From: Galaxea fascicularis
Lineage: Eukaryota > Cnidaria > Anthozoa > Scleractinia > Euphylliidae
Direction: 5' to 3'
Assembly (NCBI GenBank): GCA_948470475.1
Contig: OX419338.1
Span: 36,280,595 to 36,344,594 of the forward strand
DNA length: 64,000 bases
Shown: one piece after another, positions 1-13,700 of the stretch
Position numbering within the stretch: the first letter of the stretch is position 1
How the letters are laid out: each line of letters begins with the position of its first letter
Notes under the pieces: model-generated
Seen by the model: the letters and a program-made list of their open reading frames with translations, nothing else
The model's database searches: none
Told to the model about the DNA's origin: nothing
Position numbers and translations under genes: made by a program

Positions 1-624
1 TTATGCTGGTATGGTTGATCCAAACACTAAGTTTCCAAGACTATTTTGAAAATGCCGGTGTCCTAGCAGACTCCCCGGATCAGAACCCCCCAAACTAATT
101 TGTCAACCGGTCGAATTATTTGTATCGATCATTTTAACGGGAAACTTAAGTCCTTTTTGGGTTAGGGTTAGGGTAAGTTAACTTAAGGGGGGTCCAGATC
201 CGCTAACAGATTTGAACCGAGGAGGGGTCCAATTCTGCTATGACACCAGCTTGCACAGGAGTGGTTTCTTGTAGAATGTTTCTGAGAAGCTGTATTGTAT
301 GTATGTTGATATGCAAGTTGCTCAAGGCAACCGGCGGAAGGACAAATGAAAACAAACCAGTGTCTGTCTGTGTTATGGACGTGATCGAAACCCTTATCAA
401 AGGCAATATTTGGCAACAAAGCGTTAAATTCCAAATGCTCTTTATAGGAAGTGATTTTCTCACTAGGATGAATATACCCATTAGATTAGGGCGTAAAATT
501 TTCGTGGTGTTTTTTGATGTCATGACCGTCTTGTGCACAGTGTATGTTTTATGGCAAACGTATTACAACTCAGCCACAAATACTGGCTACTACAGGAATT
601 CACGCCAGTTAGGTCACACCAAAC
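1..624. other. Intron of ILKAP (last intron in the window)
   Basis: The last ILKAP exon visible ends at 625 with a GT donor, and the missing C-terminal part of the phosphatase is not found on the minus strand here, so this stretch is read as intron. Open frames inside it (about 80-157 codons on either strand) resemble nothing I recognise. A short telomere-like run of TTAGGG units lies at 159-175. Confidence 0.6.
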
Positions 625-3600
625 CTGTCATTATCAGTAAGCGTGCATCGCATGACATCCGGGACACAAGTGACTCCACATCTCTTGAATCTGCCATCTC
701 CAATAGAACGTGACACTTCCAACACACCAAGCACACGGCCTTCCCTGTGCACAGTAAAACAAACTCTAATCAAAGCAGTCGACAGTACCACAGATACCGT
801 AAGCAACCTGCGCCTTAAAGTGGCAAGACCTGCCTAGTTTTTCTTGAAAAAACCAAGATGCAAAAGTATGCACAGTTGTTTGAGACTTAACATCCAAGGC
901 AAAACAATCAGATTTTGCTACTCATGGTACTAGTACCTCACACTTCCCCCAGCCTTTTGAATTCTCATCCTCTCCTCGTACTGCGAATTAAATGTAAGAA
1001 AATAGGTCAATAAATCAGGCCTGCATGTGGGGAATGTTGGCATGAACAGAGCAGAAATGGAAGAAGAAACATAATACCTTAAGTTATTTCCCAATGGAAA
1101 AAAAAGGGGAATAAAAAACTCTGATTCACTTGACCATTTTAAGGAAAATTTACAGAAAATATATATGGCATTAAGCCCAACTCTTTTGAACATCACAAAC
1201 TTTTCAAAACAAAATTAGTACAGTATTCAGAGGAACATGATGTCAACAACTTGGGCCATTTCTCACTCGTGCCACTTGAGTATTTATATAATGGCATTTA
1301 ACTTTACATACCTGAGATGGGGAATGATCCTTGGAAAGAGAAACAACAGACAGTTTACCCTCTTCACTGCATCGACAGAGGATTGCCTACATAAATAAAC
1401 AAACAAATTACAACTGTTTATGTAAACTACGTACTACATTATGGTTAGGGATGTAGGGATGTAACAAATTACCTTGCTGTCACCAAGGTTGGCAACATAC
1501 AAAATGTCATCCATGATCAGTGCCGTAACAGCAGTGGATCCATCCTTCCACACTGGTGAACTGTGTAAACATCAAACATGAAATCACTTGAAAACACAAC
1601 TGTAACAATTACTGAACAACATCTTCCACAGAAGATAGGGAAGGGTTGGGTGCAACTACTACTACTAATTATTATTATATGGCTAGTGTTTGTATACGAT
1701 ATAATGTACGCTCTGATTGGCTAAGCAAAGCGAAGCGCTAGGGCATTATTCTTCCGTAATGCTCACGGGCTGATTACAGATGATGCAAATTAGGTACAAA
1801 AACAACAAAAAGTCATCCAAAGGCCACATTTGTTTTATTTACATTGAAAATTGGTGCCTCTAGAGCAAAATACTGAAAACACGACCAGGAAAACTGTTAG
1901 TGAAACGTTTGACCTGAGTTTGGAAAAAACTAATGAATACATTACCGTGAAGCGACGACTTGTGCTTGAACTATTTTTTTCCCCTTAGAACCGTTATGTT
2001 AGCCATATAATTAACAACTTAATAACCTCTACAATTCGGTCGTTACGCGAAAATCTCAAACCTCGGCCTAGCTGTATTGACTTCGCTATCGCTCGGTCAA
2101 TACAGCAAGGCCTCAGTTTGAGATTTTCCCATAACAACCTCACTCTCGGTTATTAAGTAATTTTTAGTAACTACAAAAATGAATGAAAATGATGATCCCT
2201 GACATAAACACTAATGGCAGGCTTTTGAATTTCTTATGGGAGGAGAAGACACAGCTGGATTACCCCTTACTCCATGTTGCTTTTTTCCTTCCTGATCCCT
2301 CACAACCCATCAACTGGATCTTAACCTTCATCCTCAGACACTCTGGATGCTTGAGGGAGGGCAATGCAAAAACTTGGTCTGAGTCAGCCTCAGGTTTCCC
2401 TTTTTCCCTTAACTGGTACAGTAATCTTACAGACCCAGTCTCAACTCTCCCTCGTAAGATACTCTGGCACTAGGTGTCTGAGAATGTTTTAGAGACATAC
2501 TGTACATTGATATACACTTTAGTTGACACTATTATTTTTAACACTTACGCTTTTGATGCTTCATGGAGGAACTCATCATCAGTCTTTTTATAAGCCTCTG
2601 TCAAACACTTTTTTATCTCTCTCTCTTTGTTGGTAGTTTCTCCTGAAAAAGAACAGAAATCAAGGAATTATATTTCGAAGAGTACTTCTTCGACTCTTTA
2701 AATACTGTAGAATGATAAGCTGGTGGCTTCAAAATTAAATCCCTCTTTAGGTAAAGTCACCCCTAGGCAACCTTTATGTTTTCAATCCATAAAAAGCTTA
2801 ATGACATAATTGTAATTATGAGTAATATATACATGATAAAGATGCTTATGCTGATAATGACAGCAAAAATGATAACAGCAATCATAATGATTATACTATT
2901 GTTAATTAACTAGTATTTACCATCAACCTTTTGGAAACTTGAGTATAATATTCTTGTGTAAGTGCTCAGCAGCAAATTGCGATGCTCTGTGACCTGCATG
3001 TCCATCAAAAACACCATAGTAACACATTCTGGACCTGTAAAGACATGCAATCATCAAAAACATATTAGTCCAGTTTATGCAGTTGATAAACAAATAATCT
3101 ATTTTGAGGACCACTTGGCAGAAGTCAGCTACAATCTGCTTAATTCAACAACAAAATTGACAACATATCCCTGTGTAGTTTACTCATAATCATAATTATT
3201 TATAAATCACTGTTTCATTCACAGAATATAGTAGGCCATATTTGTTTTCTTATATTATGGGTGACCATCAACATGGTTAGCATGAAGTCACATAATTATG
3301 GCCGGATTAAATCTTAATAGTTGCAATGAACAACAGGTCTCCTAAATGTCAAACACTACAATCCAATGCTGATCAATCTTGTTTCAGGTCCATGGCTTCA
3401 AAAGCTTCCTACACAGAAGTTTTAGTATTTTACAGGCATTAAAAGCTTCTCTGGAGTAGATAGGGAGCACAGAATAAGGAATGCTTGTTTAGATGTGTGG
3501 TACAAAGCCCTTTTCTTAAGCTTTCTTCACTCTAAATTCAAATAACATTGTTAGGGTACATAACATAAAAGCTCAATATTATTGTCCTGTCAAGCTCAAA

Positions 3601-4537
3601 CACCTGAAAATTCAGTTAACTTATTTGTAATAAGGGATTTAGCCACAGAAAGGGTGCCAGGGTAATCATGAATACAGCTTACATTTCAGCAGGTTTGGTA
3701 TCAAATTCTTCCAAGAAGTCATCAGAAATGACATGGGCATCTTGCATATCATCTCTCTCTCCTTTCCTTTCAGCAACAAAACCCCTCAATTTGTACTTGA
3801 ATTCTGTTGCAGAGTTTCAAATTAACCAGTCAGTGACAAATTCTGTTAAGAATGAATGTCTGTTGGACAGGGTTGCTCTTTTATGCTCCTCATTTCTTCT
3901 GCAGGAAATTTTGAGCAGAGCATAGTCTGACTGCTGGAATAAAATGGAAGGGTTTTGGAATCCTCAAACCCATTCACTCTTCTTTCATTTACTCTTTCTC
4001 TTTCCACTCAAGATTCTAATACTCTGTTTCTCTGTGGGGCCATTTGTATAGAAAGCAGAGCTCTGAGATCTTGCATTTATACCTGCATATTTGTAAACTT
4101 ACATTCAGATCTTTGGATCACTGTCAAACCTTTCATGTTGGAGAATTTTCACAGGAAGCTGAAACTAAAGCTGAGGGGAGGAGTGGGGTGGGATCGCGGG
4201 GAGAGGGGGGGTTGACAAGCTGCTTCAGATCATTACTTTGCACGAAGTAAAAAATTCTTAAAATACTCAGGGGAGCGTGATCTTACGCGGGGCAGATCTC
4301 TTGCTCGGCAAGTCATCATTGCTATCACCGTCCGCCAATTTTCTTTTAGTTTCTCTTCTTTCTGAAGTTGGAATATCATCATAAAGATTTCCTCCAGAGC
4401 TTGAGACGTTGCCTCCACTGGCTAAAAGAGACAAAAACAACACGATCAAACATCCTAAACACCTGGCGATCGGAAAGGAACAGTTCCAATAATATCACTG
4501 TACATGGAGGAGGCAAATCGCCAAACAGATCGTCCAT
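625..4537 (-). CDS. ILKAP: ILKAP, PP2C-family Ser/Thr phosphatase (3' part missing)
   Basis: Integrin-linked-kinase-associated phosphatase, a metal-dependent PP2C enzyme that removes phosphate from Ser/Thr. Nine exons join in phase on the minus strand: 4504-4537, 4287-4421, 3683-3803, 2928-3034, 2549-2642, 1473-1560, 1312-1386, 937-980, 625-744, giving about 272 residues. The N-terminus starts MDDLFGDLPPPSSGG, like the repeated FDDLPPASS stretch of vertebrate ILKAP, and is followed by a basic KRK region. PP2C motifs are clear: GERDDMQDAH, YGVFDGHAGHRAS (metal-binding Asp and Gly), YVANLGDSKA, and EVSRSIGDGRFKRCG. The human protein has roughly 70 more residues after this point, so at least one exon lies left of base 1. 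The start codon is the first ATG of the family-conserved N-terminus. The exon 1 donor (CCAT/gtac) was chosen because it restores frame and a conserved sequence. The gene is divergent from LIG3. Confidence 0.93.
2018..2157. repeat. Inverted-repeat element (hairpin)
   Basis: The left arm (CTTAATAACC..., then AATCTCAAACCTCGGCC) is mirrored by the right arm (AAGGCCTCAGTTTGAGATT..., GGTTATTAAG). The loop is short and contains a tcgctatcgctcgg motif. It lies in an ILKAP intron and may be the right end of a larger non-coding repeat starting near 1690. Confidence 0.7.
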
Positions 4538-4739
4538 TTTGAATCGCCAATGATTGATTGGTCAGCGGCTTCTTTAACTCCTTCCCACGATGCACTCCGG
4601 GAATTCGAAAACAAAATGGTGGAACGCGTGGATGCGTGGGTTGTTCTCCTACAAGTTCGAGCTTGCCTTGAAGTTTTGATAACCTTGCAGAAAACTAACA
4701 GCTAAAAGGACTTAACTATGCGTTTCAAAATTACTTCTT
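4538..4739. promoter_or_regulatory. Shared divergent promoter region, ILKAP / LIG3
   Basis: Only 202 bases separate the ILKAP start codon (minus) from the first LIG3 start codon (plus), so both promoters must lie in or overlap this interval unless untranslated first exons exist. A CCAAT box at 4547-4551 and an inverted copy (ATTGG) at 4557-4561 sit close together, an arrangement common in TATA-less bidirectional promoters. I saw no clear TATA box. Transcription start sites cannot be placed from sequence alone. Confidence 0.55.
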
Positions 4740-4762
4740 ATGTTTGGGACCCCAAGAGTTAA
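4718..4762 (+). promoter_or_regulatory. Upstream ORF overlapping the first LIG3 start codon
   Basis: An ATG at 4718 opens a 14-codon frame (MRFKITSYVWDPKS, stop at 4760-4762) that overlaps the mitochondrial-form ATG of LIG3 (4740) in another frame and ends before the second in-frame ATG at 4833. If it lies in the mRNA it could lower use of the first start and favour the downstream nuclear-form start. Whether the transcript includes it is not known. Confidence 0.45.
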
Positions 4763-7700
4763 CCTCCAACTTCTCAAGCACTGTTCAGCGTTTCTTCGAA
4801 TTCACCAACGAGTGTCTTCATTGCTGAGCGTCATGTCTGCAGCTGGAGGAGAAAAGCCGTTTTTAGTGGAGTATGCTCCACAGGGAAGAGCCAAATGCAA
4901 GACATGTAAGCAGCAGATAGAGAAGAGTTCCACTCGAATCGGCAAATTGATTACGAACCCGTTCAGTGAAGACGGAGGAATGATGAAACAGTGGTACCAT
5001 GTTGCGTGTATTTTTCAATCGCTGTCCAGGGCACGAGCTACAACAAAGAAGATTGACGGCACAGATGATTTAGATGGATATGACAAACTTAAGGATGATG
5101 ATCAACAGAAAATTAAAAGTCTCATCAAAGGTACGTGTTTTTGCCAGTGGGGTCTATTTTTGTTGTATTCTCTAAATACCCACAGGCCACAGTAATATTA
5201 TATTTGATGTGCCTGATTTAAGCTCAGTTAGGAGCTGTTTACAAAAGTGAACTAATCCCAGGACAAGTTTCATCTCAGAATGAGTTTCAGCTCGATGTCT
5301 GGTAATTTGCTGCTTGGTGTTTTAGATGATCCCTGGGATGATTTCATTCTGGTCTTCACCACCTGGGTGAAATTTCATCTCAGAATGAAATGCAACCAAA
5401 ACGTCCTTTGTGAGCAGTGTTGAGCATTCATGATGAAAAATAAGACATTCACCAGCAAGTACTTTGTCCTGGGGTGAAATTGCTTTTAATGGTCTAGGGA
5501 TGAAACCACACAATAAAAAATTATCATCCTGAGATGAATTCATCCCAGCAATCATGTACCGGTAAATGCAGCCTTAGTAGAGCACTGGACAGGAGGTAAT
5601 GGTTCAAATCTCAGCTGAGGAGGAGGTGTTGGTTTTAACTTTGTTTTTCAGAGTTGACTGCGAAAAAATCACCTTCACCGAAGAAGAAATCAGTTCAGTC
5701 TGCCATTGCATTTGGTAAATCCAAAGTGTCTTCATCATCAAAGCCTCCTTTGGAAGTCAAGAAAGGAGGAGAGGGTTCCTCACCAGGCAAGAATGACAGT
5801 GATAAGAATAGCCAGGATAATTCATTCAGAGAGTTTAGAAAAATCTGCATCAGACTTGCAGAAGAACCAAGCTACAATGCCAAGAGCAAGATTATGGCTG
5901 ATTTCTTTACAAAGGGATCATCTGGAGGTACAGTAAGGACTTATTTGTCAAGAGAACTTTGTATAACAAACTGTGGTGTGCTGGTGCCTCAATGTCTGGT
6001 CTCTTTTCTCTAGAGTCCAAATCATTCTTTGTTATTGTCGATGTTCCCTTTGTTAGTTTATTGAGGTTTTCTTTTGTTGCACAGAAAAGCAAATCAAAGG
6101 TAGTTGAAGCTTAACTATATGTAGGGATGAAACTGGTGGCAGTGGTTGACTGGACTGAACATACTGCCTTCTCCCCACCTGTATGTTGTGGTCTGTCATA
6201 TTGAAATTTATGTGTTCTTTTTGCAGATGGTTTTACAGGAGACTTGCTACTATGGGTGAAGATGCTACTTCCTGGAGTGAACAAAAGAGTCTACAACTTA
6301 CAAAGCAAACAACTTATTAAACTTTTCAGCCAGGTAGTCTATATAACATTCAAGATCAAAAATCTGCAACTTTTTTCCATCTTTTTGATAAAGAAACATT
6401 CTGACTAGCTGAACAATCAATATTATTTAATATACCTACGTATTTGTTTTTCTGTTGGCTTTGGTGGTAATTCGTAAAAACTACTAAGTGAGCAGCCAAT
6501 GTTAATGTCAATTGACCAACCCAGATGGTACATGTACATGTAGCTACATAAACTACATACCCAGTAAACACTGTAACTAGGAACAGTTAGGAACAAATTA
6601 AAATGACTCACTCTTTTTACTAATTTGCAGATATTTGCTTGTAGTCAAGATGATATGTTGACCGACTTGGAGCAGGTTTGTAAATTTATGTGGGTAAATT
6701 ATTTGAGACAAGTTAATGCCAATGTGATTTGCTGTATTTATTTTCTTATCCTTACTTGCAAGTGTGTGAAAGTTCATTTTTCCTCCTACAGGGTGATGTT
6801 TCTGAAACTATCAGCACATTTTTTGGGAGCAGCACTCTGTTAAAGCCTATGAAAAAAAGCTTAATCTTTCTTCAAGAAGTAAGTTGTTTTTCAGTGTTAA
6901 AAGGGACATATAATACATTCAACAAATACCACTGACATTGTTTTAGTTTTTTGGCAAGTGCTAATACAATGCAACTATTCCAACCAAGGCCAACCAAGAT
7001 TTTTTTTTTACAAATTGGCCAAAAGTGTTTGAGTGATGAAACAACAGAATAGTTGCAATTTGAATTTTGTTGTGCTTTTGTGAAAATCTACTTGTCTGAT
7101 GTAAGATTCTCATTGGCTAGTTTGCAGAAAATTTTCCTGGGTGGCCTTTGTTGAAGTAGTCGCTGTAACTCTTTGAGCGTCAATATGATGATGTTTTTCT
7201 CATGCTCTTGTCTTATTATTTAAATTAATAAGAAAATAGCCCAAGAAAAACAACATCATATTGACACTCAAAGCTCATAACAAAGAACCATTAACTTTTT
7301 TATGTCTGAGCAAATTCCCTTCTCATTAAATTTCATTTATTGATATGATCTCTACACCAGTACATGTACCAGTATATCTAACCAGGTATTACTGTTTTAA
7401 GGGGAATTTATGATAATGATTTCTGCTTGTGCCAGGTTGACTCATTTCTTGTTAAGCTGAAGAGTTTCACAAAAGAAGAAGATCAGCAGAGAGAACTGAC
7501 AAAAATGGCAAGGAGGTGAGTAAATCTTTAATAATGAAAAACGTTTTTACCTTTTTTTGTGCCATTGAAGTAACACCAGTTGTGCTATACAACAAAGTGT
7601 TATTTTTATTAATGGTAATAAAAATTGGATGATTTTTTTATAATTTTGTTAGATGCACTGCAAATGATCTGAAGTTTATCATTCGATTGATCAAACATGA

Positions 7701-10700
7701 CCTGCGAATGAACACGGGAGCCAAGCATGTGTGAGTCAATGTTCTTTTTGTTGTTGTTAGGTAGGTGTATTGAATAGTAATAAGCAGTATATTTTCTTTT
7801 AAATTTAATCTACTGCAACCCTACCATATGTCCAAGGGTTCTTGCAGGCTCTTCGCTGTTGCCTACAACATCGGGACGTACAGACTGTTTTCAGATCTGA
7901 TACAACTCTTGGAATTGCAACACAACGAAGTACAGGTGTGACACAGTCTATTGCAGAGACAGGAGGAGCTGTGCATGAATAGATAAAGGAACACTACAGA
8001 GACATACCGCTTGCTTGAACCCAATCCTCTGCCTGATGATTAAACCAACAGTACAGCAGTTGAAATGCTGTGATCCATGTCTACGTGACTCAATCATTAG
8101 ACAAACAATTAATTCAACTATTATTTCTTACCACTATGACAAGACCTTTCATCACATTGGTTACATTTTGTTTTGGAGTTACCCGGTACAGTGTACAACT
8201 AACAGGTTCTTTTAACAAAATTTATTATTCTCAGTTTGGATGCAATTGATGCTGATGCTTATGAGGCATTTCAAGCATCCAATAATCTCAGTGATGTTGT
8301 TCAGAGATGCCTCCAAAAGAAACAAGCCAAGACTGGTGTTTTACCAGGAATGAGTAAAAAGCTGAGCATTAGGGCCTCTCTGATGACACCTGTGAAACCA
8401 ATGTTGGTGGGTATTGGCATGTGTTGAGCCAACATTGTCAGGTATTTTGTAGTTATTTTATACACTGTAGTATAAATAATGATTATTTATGAATTATCAC
8501 CAAAAGGGACATGTACTGGGACATGTGAAAACAATGTTGTTTTGTACTAGCACCTGAGGAACCATGTTTTGGTACCTTGGATGGTAAAAAATCTAACATG
8601 TATTAGCCTTAAAAAAAGTTAGCAGGCATAATGTACATGTTTCCACATTTGCTTTTAGGCAGAAGCTTGTAAAAGCTTTTCACATGCACTGAAGAAATGC
8701 CCCAATGGCATGTTTGCAGAAATCAAATATGATGGTGAGAGAGTCCAGGTTAGTTTTTGTACTCCAGCACTTCTCCTCTTTTGTATTTGACACTTAAATC
8801 ATTTTTTTTCCTACTCTGTTAGATTACTCGGAATGTGATTGTGGTTTGGTTTGATCTTAAAGGTCCACAAGAGTGGCAGTGACTTTCAGTTTTTTAGCCG
8901 CAGCCTCAAACCTGTTCTTGCACATAAGGTAAACATTTTGCCTCAACACAATTTATTGCAAGTAACTGTATCACCATCTGTTTTGCTGGTTTGCATGTGA
9001 TGTCATGGGGATCATGTCGGTGGTCAAGAATAATAGTCTGTCTCTCCACTGGGAAATAAACTTTATTTTTATACAAATTATGTGAAAAAATTGTATTGTA
9101 TTGACCTCCAATTTGGCCGCCTTGTTACGTGGTGAAAACCAATTCAAAATAATGTATAACCATTACCTATTGCCTTTTGTGGAAAAAGAAAAGAATATTT
9201 GGAGATTTCATGAAGAGAAAAGATGGTAAGGGAAACAAAATCATTAAATGAATATGCATGCATTACTGCTATCATTATTCTGAAGTTCTCTCATAATATA
9301 AAACTGAAACCATGTTTACAGAGCAGGTGCACGAAGCACTATGCTCTTGTTTATAAAACATGGAAAATGAAAAATTGTTGGCTTTCTTCATTTCAAGTGA
9401 GAGTTTAACTTTGGAATGCTCATTGCCAACATACACTCATTGCCATCAGCATCCTAACCAGATTTTGTGGGGAGTATAGTTTAGTACATGTAAGTCATAC
9501 TTGTATTTGTCTCATGGTTTCAAAACTATCCTAGATTGTGCTCTGAAAAGTACTATACCTATGCCTGTCACACTCTTGTGTAACTGTGACTGTTTTTAAT
9601 TTACCCGAGTTAGGTTGCTCCAGTTAAGGATCATCTTTCCAAGGCCTGTCCCCATGGCAACAGTCTAATATTGGACAGTGAGGTAATGAGGTACATTACT
9701 GACATTTCTGATTGACATTATTGTCAGAACAATGGACTGTTCGAGCTGGGGAGGAGCAGAAAGATAAAGCTCTGGAAAGAGGATAGATACAATTAGAAGT
9801 TATTCGGGAGAGAACAGACTGTCAGGGAAACACAAAACCATTGATTGTCATTATTCTGAAATTCTCTCATAATATAAAACTGAAACCATGTTTACAGAGC
9901 AGGCGCATGAAACACTATGCTCCTGTTTATAAAACATGGAAAATGAAAATGTTGTTGGCTTTCCTCATTTTCAAGTGTGAGTTTAACTTTGGAATGCTCA
10001 TTGCCAACATACACTTGCACTGTGCCCTGTACCATCGATATACCAACCAGATTTAGCAGGGAGTAGTTAAATAAGTCATACTGTTTTTTTTTTTGGCTCA
10101 TGGTTTCAAACCTACAAAGGGAGGAAGAATGGCTGAGTGGTTTAGGGTGCTGGGTTTTAATACGGTCACCCTGGGTTCAAATCCCGCTCTGGCTACGACA
10201 TGTAGCTTCAGCTCCTTGGTCATCCTTGTAAAAAGCCAACAGGTTTTTCTGCGGACATTTGGAATTCTTATTTTAATTTCAGGTCTTTCTTTTCTGGTTG
10301 TTTGTTTAAAATTCCTCAGGTAATTACAGTGAACTTTACAGCTGTTTTCATGTTTTTTAGGTCTTACTTGTTGACACCAAGACTGGCACACCTCTTCCAT
10401 TTGGAACCCTGGGCATCCACAAGGTATACAATGCTTAATAACCATCCTATTTCCTTGTTTCATTTAATTGCTAATACACTGTACCATAATTTATATCTTT
10501 GTAGAAATCTGCATTTAAAGATGCCAGTGTGTGTTTGTTCATTTTTGATTGCCTACAGTTTAATGATGAAAACCTCATGAAAAAGTAGGTCATTGGGTAA
10601 AATGTGAAATAATTATTTATTCACTCATCTACAACACTAACTAAACAATTATCCATTCAAAAATATCATTTTTTTCTGCTTTTTGTGTTTGAAGTACATA

Positions 10701-13700
10701 TTATGGTTTGTTCATCGATAAAAACTTTCGCTTAAAACTTTCTACATGAAATAAACACACGAGATGCCATCTTTCTTTTTCACACATGCTCTTTTATTTC
10801 CCATCATGCTCTACAGTTCAATTCGCTGGTCCATATTAGTACACAGTTACAAGAAATTATTATGCCGAATGCCGAATGAAAGAGACAATTTGTAGACGAC
10901 TAGTAGTCGATTCTTAGATATGTAGATATTAGTATAATTTTTATTTGATTGTTTTGTACTGATTTTAGTATTAGTATTTATATTGTAAATAGATACTAAA
11001 ATGTCTAGCAAGGAGTAATATTATTATTAAAGTTTTCTTCTTATTATTATTATTCTTTGAAGTAGGTGAGAATGCTTGAGAGTCTTAGTGTGAGTTACAC
11101 CTTTCCTTTTCAGGAGTATGAAGGAAAGGCGACAGATCCTGGAGAAAAATGTCACAGTCATCCCAAACAAAATAATGTTGTCAGAAACAAATTTTGTTAA
11201 GGTAAATTAACACCATGTACGGCTTCGATTTTGTGTGAGACTGATACACATTTCCAACAGTCATGTTTTCTCCTGAAAATGTACTCTTCTCACTTCTCCT
11301 CGTTCACTTCTCCTGTTTAATAAAATAATAATAATAAATATTTATTTGTACTGTGCAAATTCAACATTTCATTTATAATTATGTGCCTTTACAAAGAAAG
11401 CTAAACACAATTCTAAATTCTTTACAATTCTCAAATCAAATCAAATGTTGGTTTTTGGAGAGAAAGGGGAAAAGCAGATTACCCCGAGAAAAACCTCTTG
11501 GATCAGAGAAAAGAACCAACAAACTCAGCCCACTTTTGACACTGGAAGACAAGGAAGGCAAGCTCTCTCACCAGATAGATAGGTAGATAGATAGATAGAT
11601 AGTTTATTAATAACCGATTTGCAACTAAAAGTTGAATTATACGATTATTTACAAAAAATTGAATGTTGATAATTACATTAAAAAGCCTACAAGTCATTTC
11701 ACCAGTGTGCCAATCCTGCTTCCCTTGTTTAGTTTGCATCATAAAATAATTAGAAACATGCTAGGTGATTTTTCTTTGTTAATAGACAGAAAAGGAACTG
11801 TCCAAGTTGATGACAAGAGCCATGAATGAAGGTCTTGAGGGGCTTGTACTCAAGGATGTTAATGTATAGTAATGCTGATACTTGTGTTTGATGATTTATT
11901 ACAGTATTATTAATTTTTTGAATAGTAATGGTAGTTGGTGGTGGCTGGTAATTATGGTGATAGTGGTAGTTGGTGGTGGCTGGTAACTGGTAATAATTAC
12001 AGTGATGGTGACAGTGGTAGTTGATGGTGGATGGTAATGATGTTGGTTGTATTGGGGACAACAGTGATGGCTGTAACACTGGATTAATCTAGTTTGAGGT
12101 TGAAGTGGGATAAAACATTTTTATGACATGAAAACTGAGCATGCTACACCCTCTTTCCTTTGCAGAGTATATATGAACCAGGGAAAAGACATTGGCTTAA
12201 GGTACTGTTTTCACACAGTCAGTGACAGCTTCTGTTAACAACTACAACTTTATTTAACCCTAACCCTAACCTCTGAATGACAATATTGACAATGCAATCA
12301 TAAATTTTCTTTCCAAAGATGAAAAAAGATTATCTTGAAGAAGGTGCCATGGCAGATACTGCTGACCTGGTAGTATTGGGGGCCTACTATGGAACTGGCA
12401 ATAAAGGTACATGTAACCACTTTGTATGCATAAACTAAGGTATGTATGAGTATGGTTACTTGTTGGTGAAATTTCCTGTTGTAGTGGAGAGTTATCGCAA
12501 ACTAACTCACAAAATCTGGCAGGTTTTTGCCAGCATATGTAAGTGCAGATGTATTATAGAAAGAACTACACAGCAAATTGGCAAAGAGGGTAACCTTTTA
12601 TCTATTATCTGCAGGGGGTTTGATGTCAATCTTCCTGATGGGAGTCTGGGACCCAGCTACAAAGCATTGGTGTACTGTGGCCAAGTGTGGCAATGGACAT
12701 GATGATAAAACCATTGAACAGCTCAATAAACAACTGAAAATGAAGAAAATCAGCAAGGTTTGTAAACTCACAGGGTAATCTTAGCTTCAATGTTTCTAGG
12801 CCTCCGTTATGTTTGCGTCAACTTCAGAAGCATGGCAACTGTAGACTGTTAATTGATGTAGAAACCTGTTAAAAGTACCACTACAAAGTTTGATGAAGTT
12901 TGATTTCTTAAAGTCAAACTTAAGGCCCTGTCCACACTAATGTGTTTTCGTATGAAAACGCATCCTTTTTTTTATCCGTTTTCGCCTTCTGTCCACACTA
13001 ATACGATCGAAAACGGAGGCGTGCGTCTGCGAAAACGGAGATTTTCGAAAACGCTCTCCACAGTGGATGTTTTTGAAAACGTAGGTTCAGCGTTTTGGTG
13101 TGAACGGATGAAAACGGAGGTTTTCGGAAACACTTACGTCACTGCTCATTTGCATGGTCCGGCGGGAATAGTTATTTCAGTCCAAGCATGCGTAGTGCAG
13201 AGAAACTACGGTCATGCAAAGACTGGTGCCGAAAACGGATGTTTTTATCCGTCGGTGGTCTTGTATGGACGATGGAAAACGCTGTGAAAACGCTAATGTG
13301 GACGTAAACTTTTTCCAAGGAACAGAAAACGGAGGTTTTCGAAAACGCATTAGTGTGGACGGGGCCTAAGTTAACCCTTTAACCCCTAAGAGTGATCAAT
13401 GTTTAGTTTCTCTTTATAATAACATTGCTCATTCAAATATGAAGGTTGTGAGAAATGTCTTGATTGTCTAACAAATTCTCCTTATCAGTTACCGTTGAAA
13501 ATGTATGGAAAACAGTGTGGAGATTATATTCGTGTTGATATTAGGGTTAAACAAAGTGTAGAATATCTTTGTTTTATTACGCAGGACCCTTCCAAAGTCC
13601 CATCCTGGCTAAATGTTCATCGCAGTTTAGTTCCTGACTTTGTCATTGAAGATCCAAAGGTATCTGTTTACCTTGGTTACTCTTGTTGGTATCAACGTGC

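Noticed and set aside
159..175. Telomere repeat suggesting a chromosome end
   Set aside because: Only two to three TTAGGG units inside a gene, with a similar short run at 12254; normal background.
7849..7980. Exon-like stretch after TTCTTGCAG with an open frame, inside LIG3
   Set aside because: LIG3 homology runs directly from the exon ending 7730 to the one starting 8235, in phase. The stretch matches no ligase sequence and meets a stop.
10121..10195. Possible functional tRNA gene
   Set aside because: A and B boxes are present but no acceptor stem forms, and the sequence continues into a SINE body found elsewhere in the window.
12940..13287. 115-codon plus-strand frame
   Set aside because: It lies wholly inside the GTTTTCG MITE and its sequence follows the repeat motif.
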